A stretch of 64,000 bases of DNA from Anticarsia gemmatalis. Lineage: Eukaryota; Arthropoda; Insecta; Lepidoptera; Erebidae. The notes below the pieces were generated by a model. That model was not told the DNA's origin. It saw nothing but the letters and a program-made list of their open reading frames with translations, and made no database searches. Location: NCBI RefSeq assembly GCF_050436995.1, contig NC_134751.1:992001-1056000 (forward strand), in the 5' to 3' direction. Shown in pieces: positions 1-12,300 of this stretch (within the stretch, counting starts at the first letter, position 1; every line of letters begins with the position of its first letter). The position numbers and the translations under genes were made by a program.

Positions 1-146
1 GCACCAATCAAGACGTACTTGAAATATAATTACAGTTGCAAAAAAGCAGTTGACGGTAGCAAATAGAAGCAACTGCCGAATAAAAAACCAAATAAATACG
101 GTCCGGATTCATAACAATAAGGAATAAAAATAAGTTATTGTATTAC

Positions 147-3100
147 CTAAAGGCGTGCTCCAGCATGACCCTCTCGTCGCTGGCGAGCCCCGCGTGGTGG
201 AAGGCCACGCCGCAGCGCGCCGCGCGACACAGCTCGGCGCTCGCGCCCTCCGCGCGGAGACCGTTGCACAGAGCTTGGCGCTCTGCCACGCGGTGGGATG
301 CCATCTCACTGTAGCGAAAAGGGATAGACAAGTTAACTATGTACTTAAAAGAATGATCAGAGTTTAAATGGTCTAGGCATGTCACATGTGTAATATTTTA
401 CGTGCACGTGTTCGTGTACGTCCAAAAGTTGAAAAAGAAATGAGTTTCAGAACTAAGAGGTCGTACACAACGAAATAAAAACCTACTATACACGACGATT
501 TTTCGATGGTGTCCTTCTATACAGTCATCTAAGCTCCTCACGTAGGTTTCTTCTTTTCATAGTTAACGTACCGCACTGCAGCTCATTGCTATATTCAGAA
601 ATATTAAGTTCAATAACGCTAATATGATACTAAAGTACTGACCGTCTCTGCAGTTTACAGAGCAGCGCGGCGACGTTCTCGCAGTTGCGCTTGGTGGGAC
701 AGAACACGAGGCAGCTGCCGCGCGGGACCACCTCCGACACCAGCCCGCCCAGCAGGTCCGGGTCTAGCGCCACGGCCGCCGCTGAGTACTGGACATGAGC
801 ACCATAAACACGAATATATATATGAGTAAATGCATAACAAAATAGATGTCTGCTTAGGTATTAATGAAAGTTAAAAATTGATGTTAGGCGCTTAACACAC
901 TGCCCCGCACCACGCAGCGTAGCGCGTGAATGCGTGTTCGAACGTTGCTTGTAAGTATCTCCGTTTGTATGGAAAACACGCACAGTCTAACACACAGAAA
1001 ATGCATCCACACGCGTTCATGCGGATCACGCGCATACACATGCACGCCCGCGCGTAGGTGCGGGGCGAGACGCAAGGTATGGCACACCGAATCCCACAGT
1101 GCCGCGCGTGATTTTTATCAAGACTATCGTGATGCTCAGTACTGCACGACCACCACAGAGAACGGCGAATAAATGAGAGCCGCCGTGCGTGAATCTACAA
1201 AACACACCTACGCGCGTGAGTGCGCAAAAAACCCGCACGATAATGCAGATCTGCACTCCCGCAGGAACGCGCGTAGGTGCGTCGACACGCAATATGCAGC
1301 ATGATGCGGGGCAGTGTGTTAATCGCCTTAACGAAGTAGCATAATTCGGGCAAAAGGCTAAAAAAGGAATTAATAAATACTGAAAAGAGTTTCACTTTCA
1401 GAACATATTTCATTAGTAATCGACTAATGAAATATGTTCTGAAAGTGAAACCTCAGTTAAAAGCAGATTATTATACTATTATTTCTTACTGCACAAAAGC
1501 ATTGAGATAAAATCTATATATAATATATTTTCATGTAGTTAGTGGGAAGCACAAAACCATCTCAATTGTTTTAACCATTAAAAGAAACAAAAATCCTTTC
1601 AAAAGATAGCAATCAATTCTCACTTTCCCTCATTTTATTATAAAACTGTATATTTTCTTTACTCACATCATAAGTAAGTTCTCGATCCGGCACGACCTCG
1701 ACGCCCTCCCCCCACTGGATCCTGTGCAGCATGTTGCCCAACTTCACGTACTCCGCCAGCTCGACGGGTCGGAACTGACGCTGGAATACCTCAGCGCGGA
1801 GGAACTGCGCTATCTCGTGTAAGTTGCCTATAGTCGCACTCATGCCTACTATCTGAATATCCTCTGGTAAAAGAAAATGTATTGAAGAAATATGTGCTAA
1901 AGTTTTTATGAAGAATTATATAAAGACTAACATAATAATAAGAGGTCTTTCTCACTAGTCCTGAGTGACTTAGCATTATACAATAGTAATTTTGACAGCA
2001 AAACAGTTATTTTTTTTGTGTCACATAAACTTTTACAAACACACAATCAACGGACACAGAGTACAACCAGACCCGAAACAATTATTTGTGCGATCAAAAC
2101 GAACGTGCGAGACAAATAATTGTTCCGTGTGGGGATCGAACCCACGGCCTTCCGACGCAGTGATAGCGGCGTGGGGCGTAAACCACTGTGCCATGGAGGC
2201 AGCCAAGCAAGGGGTATCTGGGACAAAGTTATGTTGGTTGGCATTATAGATAGACTTATAATTAACAAAGTATTGTTACAAGTTTTAGTAATACTTACGA
2301 TTAGTAAATATCACAGTTGATAGCAACATTTCTAGCGTCCCACCTCTACCCTTCTCTCCTATTAAATGTAATTCATCTACCTGCAAAAAAATGCTAATGT
2401 ATTGCCTGGAAAGTCATTGAACACATAGTATTGTAGTGCAATATACAATCAATAAACGATTCACATATTAGTACTTACTACAATTAGCCCAATTTCATGC
2501 AATCTATTCAATTCAACTAAACTCCTGACCAACGCTAAACCTTTCTCTATAGTAGCTACATAAATGCTGTTCTTTTTCCGACGTTTCTTAGGAGGTATGT
2601 GACCTTTACCGGCCGCATACTCTTCAACTAGGAAGTCTAGTTGTACTGCGAACGGTGACAGAGCCCAAATCTGGAATAAAACTTTTTATAAGTCACTTAA
2701 AGTGATAGAACAAAGAGAGATATCTACATGCAAAGCGTACATAAACCTTGTACCGTACTGTACAAGTGCACTAAGCATTTAAAAAATATCTGCTGCATCA
2801 CTTTTCTATGACATTTACTTCGCTTAGCAGTTTTAACAGAGTGAATAAACCACACACAAATGAAACTGGAATTATTCTGATAGCAGAGAAACCAACTAGA
2901 CCCTAGTGGGGATAGCCAACCATCAGGGTATCATTTTTCTTCTTAACTGAGCACTAATATTTGATCTGGGAAAAAATCTTTTCGCATTATAATATGTCTG
3001 AACTTGTAATAAAAACTCTTTGGCTTCAAAAATCACAAATGAGTACATGGTTCATTAGTTTTCTTTCAGTGAGCTCGTGAGGTACCCAAATATCGAGCTT

Positions 3101-4307
3101 TTTTGTGTAGATAAAAAATGTTATTACAAGTTCATACATACTATAATGTGATAAGACATTTTCCCTGACCTAATAGATACAAATAATAGAAAATAATAAA
3201 TAATTCACTAGATATTTACCTTTTCCTGTACAATAGCAACAAAAGGCAGAATAAACAGTGCATTCTTCTTTCTATTAAGTACTTCTCTCAGCATCAGCAC
3301 CTCTGCCACAAGAGTTTTACCACCACTTGTAGGTAACGCATAGATCAAGTTGCGTCTCTCTCTTATTGCATCCAAATTCAGGCATTCTTCTTGCCAGTCT
3401 GTGGCATAAGAAAAACTTTTATTTACATCAGTAGAAACAAGAAGTCTTATCCTTTAGATATTGATAAAACAATGTTAGTTATAATAATCAAACACACATA
3501 TTGGTATCACAACATCAAGAAATGTAATAAGAATTCATGTTTATATATTAAAAGGACTCAATAGTTAGTAATTGAAAGTAATAATTATTTTTACTCACCA
3601 TAAAACTTTTCGATATTTCTATAACTCTTAAATAAGCCTTTGGTAATCATTGGCAGTCCATAAAAACTATTACTAGGCACATTATTCTCTTTGGTTATCT
3701 TCTTATTTTGATTTGTACTTGTCTGTGGTGCTTCTATACCACTCTCTTTAATATCCAGCAGGAAAGAATCCTTGGTCTCAAATAAAGAGCTTCTATTTTT
3801 CATTACTTCATTCATGTTAACTATAGACTCATTGATTACATTAAAACTCTCTTCAATCTCACTTTTAAACTTCTCTTCATGATTATACACAGATTGTTCC
3901 AATTTCGAATGAAACATATCATCCGAAATGTCCTCAATCTCTTCTAATATAACTCTATTGATTGGATTCTTAGTATTCTTATCATATATTTCGTTAATTT
4001 TGCTAGTACTTACGTCTAAGGAAGCCCATTGATTTCCCTGGGTTTGTAAAACTTCGGGTGAACACGGAATATCGCTACTGGTACTGTTGTTTCCAGAATC
4101 ACATAAAAATTCCACTTGATTACACGGTAAATCTGGAGAACTACATCTTTCGATATCCATTTCATTTTTGAGGATTTGAGGCCTAATTGGACTATAATTT
4201 TCAATAACATTATTTTCAAGAGTTTGGGTTGGTCGCACGATTTTTGTATTGCCGAAGCGTCGACGCTTCGGCGTTGAAGTATCTTGCATATTGTTTATAG
4301 AACTCAT
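147..4307 (-). CDS. HELQ: HELQ-type DNA helicase (5' seven coding exons; gene runs off left edge)
   Basis: ATP-dependent 3'-5' superfamily 2 DNA helicase of the HELQ/mus301 group, which acts at stalled forks and in crosslink repair in the nucleus. Seven exons join in phase: 4307-3599, 3398-3220, 2670-2479, 2380-2299, 1863-1667, 788-643 and 308-147, giving about 555 codons. The first about 236 residues are a low-complexity, poorly conserved tail. Helicase motifs follow: Walker A TSGGKT (about residues 260-265), DELH box (about 362-365), MSAT motif III (about 395-398), then FRPVEL, a second RecA-like domain with LVFCPTKRNCENVA, and GVAFHHAGL in the last visible exon. All introns have GT/AG ends. 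The last visible donor (146-145) is in phase 2, so motif V/VI and the C-terminal domains lie outside the window. The start at 4307 is the first ATG of the open exon. Family identity is very secure; the N-terminal start is less so. Confidence 0.93.
887..1327. mobile_element. PIF/Harbinger-like MITE in a HELQ intron
   Basis: Non-autonomous DNA element of about 441 bp. Its ends are near-perfect inverted repeats: GGCGCTTAACACACTGCCCC on the left against GGCGATTAACACACTGCCCC when the right end is reverse-complemented (one mismatch; similarity goes further in). The trinucleotide TTA flanks both sides (884-886 and 1328-1330), the target duplication typical of PIF/Harbinger elements. The inside is CpG-rich with repeated GCGCGTG/GTGCG words and no transposase frame. 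The family assignment rests on the target duplication only. Confidence 0.7.
1389..1451. repeat. Perfect 29-bp inverted repeat with 5-nt loop
   Basis: Arms 1389-1417 and 1423-1451 are exact reverse complements around the loop AATCG, inside the HELQ intron between 788 and 1667. It would fold into a long perfect hairpin in RNA from either strand. It lies just outside the MITE at 887-1327 and shares no obvious end with it. Confidence 0.8.
2009..2203 (-). mobile_element. tRNA-derived SINE copy (HELQ intron), diverged
   Basis: Read on the minus strand it has a tRNA-like head at about 2203-2125 with the pol III B-box (GGTTCGATCCCC), then the shared body around CCGAAACAATTATTTGTGC (seen on the plus strand) and a short A-rich tail (plus-strand T8). 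It is the most diverged full copy in the window. It is not a tRNA gene: the head has no proper acceptor pairing. Confidence 0.8.
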
Positions 4308-6415
4308 CGTAGCAGAATGTATTTATTTGTAAGAATTCATTATTTTTAATTCATATTTACTTTAGGCGGTAAACCAACTAAACAATACCATATGACCGGC
4401 TTTTCAAAATAAAAATATGTTTGACGCGGTTTGACGTACGTGTGATAACAATTAGACATTTCGAGGAATCGTTCAGGAATAAAACTATGTGCTATATAAC
4501 TTTAGGCTTTCGATCTGAGTGTTTGGCAATTTTGCGTTCTTTGTATTTGTGAAATAAAATGTATTTTTACACAATTATATACTTAAAAATACTTTTTTAC
4601 AACCTTAGTTAAATTTATCTACCTCACCGTACGTTCGGAAATATTATTTTTATTTCGTGTTTTATAAATTAATACGATGTCAACTTAAACCATATTAAGA
4701 CATCGACACTTGTTTTTACTAGGAAGAATTACTGACATTAAACCGATTTTTTAACTCATCACTATAATCACTACTTACCTACCTATTACAATTACCTATA
4801 CTTAGTTCGTTTTCAATTCTGAGGCTGAACCAGTAATAGAGAGATTGTAAGTTGTTGTTATCTGTTCATGACACACCTTCTAAACGAATTAATCGAATGT
4901 AGAGATTATCTTCATACTTGTGCTTAATTGTACGAGTATATGCCTTATGTTTAATTATTCCACGTTGAAACTTAATGTTTCTGTCAATAGGCTGATCATG
5001 CCAGGTTCGATACCCTCCTTCACAGTAGACGAATAATACAAGGCCTTAATTCTCAGGTGTTACAGTTTATGCCTGTACTTTTAATTACGAATACTTAGTT
5101 ATTTATGACTATCTCTATGGCGCAGTTGGTAGTGTATCCCTCTGCTAATAATGAGGTCTTAGGTTGGATTCCCGGGTTGGGCAAACTACTATTAGTATTT
5201 TCTAATTTCATCATCAGCCTATCTTTATTGCTTTAACCTTTTTCTAACTATGTTGGAGTCGGCTTCCAGTCTCACAATACATGCATATTAACTGGGTTAT
5301 CACGGTACCCCTCGGAAACACTGTTTGTCAGACATTCAAGCTTTTGAATGCTGGTCACGACTGTCGAAGATCTTTAAAAATTACAGCCGAAACCCACAAT
5401 TTTACATGCCTTCTGAAACACGGAGGAACTCATTATGCATAATAATATATGATCACCAATCAACAGACCAATTAGGCAATGCTTGCTTAATTATTCTGAC
5501 CAGTTTTAAGGTAGTTTATAAGGTATATCAAAATTGTTCTAAGGTAGTTTAAGGGGGATATCAAAATAGTTCTAAGCCAGATTAAGATCATAATACTTTT
5601 AAATCCCCGGTCCACCTCTTCTAGTGGAAATGGGTAGTAGGTACTACTTACTTCTTTAATTTATCCATATTCATACTTATCATACGTGTTCGCCTGTTGC
5701 GGACGGTAACTGTAGCTTTGTACAGTGTACTATTCGAAGTAAACTTCTCAGCTATAAAAAGTTACACAAGAAAAATAAAAATGCAGAGATAATAATACTA
5801 GAGTATGCATTTTTTAAATAGGTTTCTTTAGAAAAGGTTTTTCGGGAACTCAGACGCCAGACTGTCGACGAAACACGTGGAACTGAGCCACAAGCAATCG
5901 TCAGTCCCCGTCTCCCACTTCCACCTACAAAGGTCGCCCCACCGATCCCGACGAGAATTCGCGTGATATAAACATTGCAGTAGCGGCAATCGTGAGCGGG
6001 AGACGTTGAATTGTGTGTGAGTACATCCTGTACATCTTCAAAACGTTACGATAGTGTTTCTTACGCTTCACCAACTGCTTGACCAGACAACCAACTTTTC
6101 ATCTTACGGCCACTAACTTGGAAAACGCGTCAGCTTGTTAATTTTTCCCTGCTATGGATACTTATAAAGTTGGGTATGACATAAGTGCGTTCGACATGAA
6201 TCTTGTAAACAAGATCGGCGGTAGATCGGCGGTAGGTCGGCAGACGGCCCTCAGGCCGATGTAGTGGTGGGTCTGTCGCAAGACCGCTCAGCAACCGAGT
6301 TGACTTCCTCGAGCTTGGCCGTTGCACCTGCAAGCGAACGCGAACCGGGCTGGGCTGTTAGTTCCCTTTAGAAATCGGAGCTGGCTTGTAATCGTCGGCT
6401 CAAAAATGACCGGCG
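4308..6415. other. Intergenic DNA between divergent HELQ and troponin T
   Basis: No gene seen. HELQ's own promoter and 5'UTR should lie just above 4307. There is a tRNA-like SINE fragment at 5112-5185. Around 6212-6240 an 11-bp unit (AGATCGGCGGT) is repeated about 2.6 times in tandem. A CACGTG E-box is at 5874-5879. The base composition turns GC-rich from about 5830 onward, as expected near a promoter. Confidence 0.5.
5112..5185 (+). mobile_element. tRNA-like SINE head, second family (fragment)
   Basis: About 74 bp with an A-box-like TGGCGCAGTTGGTAGTG and a B-box-like GGTTGGATTCCC, spaced as in a tRNA promoter. The body after it is not clearly repeated elsewhere in the window. Probably the head of an old SINE; the stem pairing is too poor for a tRNA gene. 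Confidence 0.5.
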
Positions 6416-6584
6416 CTAAATATAGTCGCGGGGTGCGAGGGGGGAAAGCGCGCGCGGCCGCACTGCCGCCCGCCGCCGGTCAGAGCCGCCCCGGTCGCCG
6501 CGGACTCCACATTCCAACGTCGCTGTGCTGCCGGTCGAAGAACCAGTGCCGAGTGACTGAGTGACCGTCTTCCACCCGTGCGAC
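6416..6584 (+). promoter_or_regulatory. Candidate troponin T promoter and untranslated first exon
   Basis: CTAAATATAG at 6416-6425 fits the MEF2 consensus (CTA, four A/T, TAG) perfectly and could also act as the TATA element. It is followed by a GC-rich stretch with TCAGA near 6480 and then a strong splice donor, GAC|GTAAGT, at 6585. The coding exon at 9288 starts with an acceptor 18 nt before the ATG, so an upstream noncoding exon must exist, and this is the best site I see. MEF2 control of muscle thin-filament genes is established in flies. That this is the true start is inference. Confidence 0.4.
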
Positions 6585-9287
6585 GTAAGTGCCGTGCCGT
6601 GAGTGCCAGTGACGGAGCCAGCGGGCATATAGTGTGTAGGATAATGTGCTCCAGGAGTCCTTGTGGATTTCCAGTTCGGAAACGTCGAAGATAAAAGATG
6701 GCTCGTAAGGAGGCTGATCTAAAAATACGCGCGCGGTATGTGCCAAATGCGGACGAGCGGGCGTCGCCGCGCTGAAATAGAGGCAAGCGCCTTGTATAGT
6801 GCGCCGGATTACGTTACCGCGAGTCCGCGACGCGCGCGCAACACGTAACCTTTCAGCGGAAATCCCTGCGTGCTACTATGAAATGCAACCAACACACGAT
6901 ATTTTTTGTTTTTTCCGTAAAAATGTAAAATTTTCTATGCACACATTTACACTACACACTATACCCGAGCAGATAAGAGTAATTTGAGACGATATTAACA
7001 AATTTTCCTACAACATCACCCGTAAAGTGAAATCTGTGAATTTTTCATTTTTGTGGAGGAATTGACAGATATTTGTAATTAATGTTAGAGTGGACTAACG
7101 GCAGTAACAACTACGATCGAAATAAGAAATAATTATGACCATTGAGTAACGTGAAGGAAGATCGAAAGTACATTTGACAAAAAAGTTAGATTGCGCGAAA
7201 GTTCAGGAACAGTGACGTCAATAGTTCTGAATGGAACGAACTAAAATAACATACAATTAAATATTTTAGATGATCAATAAAATAATTCATAAAATAATTG
7301 AGACCGGTACGTGACCGAAGCCACCGATCTATTCCAAAGATAGACTCGCATAGTTTAATTTTTTCTCAAGCTCTATGAAAATAGAACTTCACTTTTTTAA
7401 ATAGATCGATGGTCGAAATATTTTTGCTAGACTGCACTTACAGTAGTTATGGACGGCTAATATAAACTGTCGGAAATTATTAATGAAATACAATAAATGT
7501 AATGAATAAAGTTAGTTCACAAATTGCGTTTAAGCGGATAGATTTTTTAGGAGTATTCACCTTTTTAAAGATTTATAATTTCTTGAGACCCTTGCCTAGC
7601 AGTAGGACAGTTATATTTTATTTTCCACATATCTGCATTTAGGTACACCTTACACACACATAGACAATTACACAGTTTCACTATTTACACCAAACACGTA
7701 GACGGATACTAATATTTAGTTAAAGTATTTGGATACTAACTTAAACAATTTATTGATGACTTGTATTAACTAATAATGATTTTTTTAGTTAAGTGTTTTG
7801 ATAAACTTCTTATTTAAATGTATTCGAGTGTAAAATCGTTAAAATTTTAAAGTCAAGATGATAAAATAAGCTTTCAAACTATGAAAAAAACTCTTCATGA
7901 AAATATTTGAAATTAATAAGGAATCAAATAATGTACCCAAATATGAAAGATAATACCGTGTGTGATTTAAAAATAATATATTTTCCTACGCGGATAAAAG
8001 TTTTCAAACGAAACATTCCTTGACCCATTTCCAAAATGGAACCTGCTGACAGAGATGTAGTTCAATGGACTAACACGTTCTTTTATAAATATATTTTTAC
8101 TTTGAATATTCCCGGATACTTTAATAATTTATTGATAAAGCTATTACAAAGCTTATTGCTGAATTTATTTCGATGAAGTCAAATCCCGCGCTGGGAATGA
8201 TCGCCGTGTTGCAGGGTACTTCAAAAATATTCGTGTTTCGGACCCACCCACGCACATAAAGATAAAACAGCTGTAACTAAGCGCCAACACATTTACCGAT
8301 AAAGTCAATATACAAGCAAATAATTCGCGGAAAAATACAAAAAATTCAAGGCTCACAGAAATCCGAATCCTAGGCAACATTGAGTTGGAACGCGAATCCA
8401 ATTTTACACTTTCTTTGAATCGTTGCCAGGACGTAGGTGTGCTAGATGGTACGAAAGATAAAACCGCTAAAAATAAAATGGTCTTCATAAACAAAACGCA
8501 CGCTTCCCGAGTTCGCGTTCCCGCCTACGCCATTTTTTTTTAAATGTTGGCACAAAAGAAATGTTCGGCATGATTGACAAAGCTGTATGCTATTTCCAAT
8601 TTATGTATGAGTTACGCACCGGCTGAAGGTGATTAGTTAACAAAATGTTTACTTTATAGTAATTCAACATTACATTTTGCACAAACTAACAACTTATTTT
8701 TTATCAAACATTATAATTCGGACACAAACCACAAACATTTTATTCTAATTAGATACATATTATTATGTCATTGCAATAATTTATTGTCAGGAATTTAAAA
8801 AATATATTTTGAAATGAATTGTTCCAAAAAATGTTAACACAATTTGACGTGTCATTTCAGCAAAAACGAAAAAATAAACGCCGTATCTATGTCTAGAAAA
8901 CCAAAAATAAATCTATTTTGGTTTATAAATGTAAACATAGGTGCATCCTAATGAATTATAAATCGATCAGTCAACAATCTCAGATGCATCTATCGATGCG
9001 TTGCCAATATCGCCTACGTTTCAATGACTCGACTGTAAACAAATATCGATTACGATTTATATTCAATTTGAACTGTTTATTTTAAAATACAAAGAGTCGT
9101 GGCAACCTGAAGCTATTTCACTTGTCAGATTATAACGACACGTCGAGCTGTGTTGACGCTCTCAACTTTCACTGTTGACATTTGTTTCGCGCCGTTTTTA
9201 CAAGTAAAAAACCGAGCAACAGACAAGATTTAAACAGACGCGATTTTTCTACCGTACCATCAACAACTGTTTTTTTTTCTTTTACAG
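6585..9287 (+). other. Probable first intron of troponin T
   Basis: About 2.7 kb of AT-rich DNA with no coding exon I can support. MEF2-like matches lie at 7967-7976 (TTAAAAATAA) and 8467-8476 (CTAAAAATAA); in DNA this AT-rich such matches can be chance. ATCGAT-type words occur near 8962, 8992 and 9044. The acceptor at 9281-9287 has a long T tract. Confidence 0.4.
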
Positions 9288-9305
9288 ATTAAATAAACTA
9301 CCACC

Positions 9306-12300
9306 ATGTCTGACGAGGAGGAATATTCGTAAGTATTTAGGGAAAATAACACCGGGATATGCGGACGTAAGGTCTTTATAAATTTACTTTTGTTACACAT
9401 ACAAAGCATTACACATTTATATACATTCTCCCCATAGCATTATATCCAATTTGTCTTCCCTTTGTGTCATATATTATGTATGTGTATTTGTGCTAACTAC
9501 AAAAGTGAAAGTCCATCTCGGTCCTCGAATGTGTACGTTAACCCCCCCTGTGTCTATTCCACAGTGGCTCCGAGGAGGAGGAAGTAGAAGAAGAAGTCCC
9601 AGAGACGTAAGTATGACGTCCGAACACAAGAGTCCCTCTCGCTCCCCCTCAAAATTAGACTCTTAGACAATGTTTGGTTTGGAAACACTTCAGCTTCTCT
9701 CGGCCTGGTTTCTTACTTTGCCTTGGCGATTCTATCATTTTTCCAAAACTATTAGATCGGAGGAGTACATACGATTGTACGTCGATAGTCTTACTTTTTG
9801 GTTGAACATAAGCGTGATTATTTGAGGCATGATCGCAAGTTTTGATTCCCAGTTTCTTCGAACCCCCAAATCTCGGGCTTGTTGCACGCCCTCACCAAAC
9901 CCTGTTCTCTCTTTTGTTGCAGGAAGTAAGTGGCGTGCCTTTTGGTTGATCCGGCACTCATATCGCTTCGCTCGTTTTAGGCTAAGTTCTAGGCGAACCC
10001 TAACGCTTCTAGCGCTTACATGACCGCTTTCGTTGCTTCCAGATATACTACTTACGATAGGCGCTGCGCCGCAAAACCGTGCTTTCTAACATCGACTGTC
10101 TCTCATATAACCACCGATCCATTCATTCAAGTGATTCATGCTATGGGAAAGATCAGTGCATAACAACGGTGCGTAAGTAGCTGATCTTTCCATGCACACA
10201 ATGAACAGTACCATGAATGATGTCACTTTGTTGTTGTGAGTGTACGACACGTTCGCATTAACCCTTAAGCTTTATGATCTCAATGGTATATTACTTCTTG
10301 ATGACATGCACAGTTTTAATTGTGTTTTCTTTTTCTTTTTTCCCGTCGCTGCCCTCTCGTCGTTGCAAACTGAAGACCCGCTCCTAAACCAGAGTAAGTA
10401 AACTCTAGATACGAACTGCCCTACCGCTTCGCTTCAAGCCACTCAACATGTTATGGCACCTCGAACGATTGGCACAGACATTAACGTACCTTTTACCCTA
10501 CACTAGTGTTTTTGCGCTTAAGCAAAACCGAGTACGTTTCGTTAAAGCAAAATTCTAAAATTCGACGGCTAGTGGCTGTGATGCAGTGTTTTGTATCGTG
10601 TTATGCGCAAAATAATTGTCACCGCTTATTTGGTTACGTACAATGAATTTTGCAATAAAGACCGTAGTATATTGTAAAAGAAGTAGAAGGCTGATTGTTG
10701 TTTTCTGTTTCTAGGAGTAGACCATCGATCGCGTAAGTTGCACCGCTCTCTGTGGTGTCACTAACTATAATCCTATCATTAACTCGATAAGGCGCGGGCG
10801 TAAGTTTTTACGAGCGTTTCCCAAATTTATCGCATCCGACCAGATGATCATTCGGCGAACGAAACAACCGCACGCCGTCGTCGGTCGCTATTTTTATATC
10901 GGTTGGTAGGAGTTCTATTTTAGAAGAGCGTACTGTGCTGCGCCCGCGCCGTTCTGCAAACAAACAACATGTCGGTCAGATGGCGACCGCTCGTGTCGCC
11001 CCGACTATTTATGATTTATTGCATGAAATAAATAACAAGACATCAAGCATGACTACCTTGTAATACATATAATATTGTCGTAATATGTGTAGAATGTGTA
11101 CTGTCCGTATATTGTGTCATAGTAATTATATTTGTTGTCATAAACCCACGACGAACAGTAATATCATTTACAAATCCGAACTACACAAAATATGAAATAT
11201 GTACTCAAACGAATAATTCAATGTAATATTAATAAGAATAGAGATTTTGAAATAGATATTATGATATATGAGTCGTATAACAGTATTAATGTTAACAGTG
11301 GTCATGTAGTAATGTACTACACCATACAGCTAAAACTTTAACAATATGTACAGTTACCTGATATCCCTGCTTACACGCCGATATAAAAGCGTAACAGCAG
11401 ACAACTTGATCCTAACGTATTACCGTATAAAATATCAGTCACCATAACAGAAGTTATATGTATTGTGAACCGTTATAACAACGGTAGTCTAACATTAACA
11501 CGAACACATTGTGAGATTAGAGTATTAATATCGTTTGCGTATGTTCACAGGGGTGAGGGAGACCCAGAATTCATCAAGGTAATTCATTTTATCATATACC
11601 TACCATCGATTGTTAACTTCTATGTTTTAGCAACATATGATCATGTGCATGGATTCCATCAAGTAACAATTGTAATTTTTCATCAGCGTCAAGATCAGAA
11701 GCGGTCGGACTTGGATGAGCAGTTGAAGGAATACATCAACGAATGGCGTAAACAACGGGCCAAGGAAGAAGATGAGCTCAAACGCCTCAAGGAGAAGCAG
11801 GCCAAGCGCAAGGTAAGGGAAACAATATATAGACGACATTGTTAGAACATAATATTTTTGTTTTTCATTGTCAATGAATTGCAATTTTTAAGGGCAATTT
11901 ATTTACTGTGATGAAGTCAATGTTCTATCTTACGTTACCAGACAAATATCGTCTCCATGACACGTGACACATACAAATACTGATGGCCTGTTCCCATAAT
12001 TCCAGGTATCTCGCGCTGAGGAAGAGAAGCGCCTCGCCCAGAAGAAGAAGGAGGAAGAAGAAAGGAGAGTGCGTGAGATTGAGGAGAAGAAACAGCGCGA
12101 CATCGAAGAGAAGAGGCAGCGACTCGAGGAGGCCGAGAAGAAGCGCCAGGCTATGCTCCAGGCCATGAAAGAATCCAGCAAGACCGGACCTAACTTCACC
12201 ATCCAGAAGAAGAGCGATAACGTAAGTACTTTAAGACTGCTGTAGAATTTAAGTTTGTAAACTTGTATGTGGTACGTAAAAAAGTATAGTTTTGTTTTTA

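Noticed and set aside
884..1292. Several 60-90 codon frames in the HELQ intron
   Set aside because: They fall inside the CpG-rich MITE at 887-1327 and show no protein-like features.
6322..6786. Overlapping GC-rich frames on both strands near 6.4-6.8 kb
   Set aside because: No family motif, frames on both strands at once, best explained by low stop frequency in a GC-rich promoter region.
10155..10172. AG...GTAAGT pair that could be another troponin T microexon
   Set aside because: The enclosed 16 nt are not a multiple of three and no pyrimidine tract precedes them.
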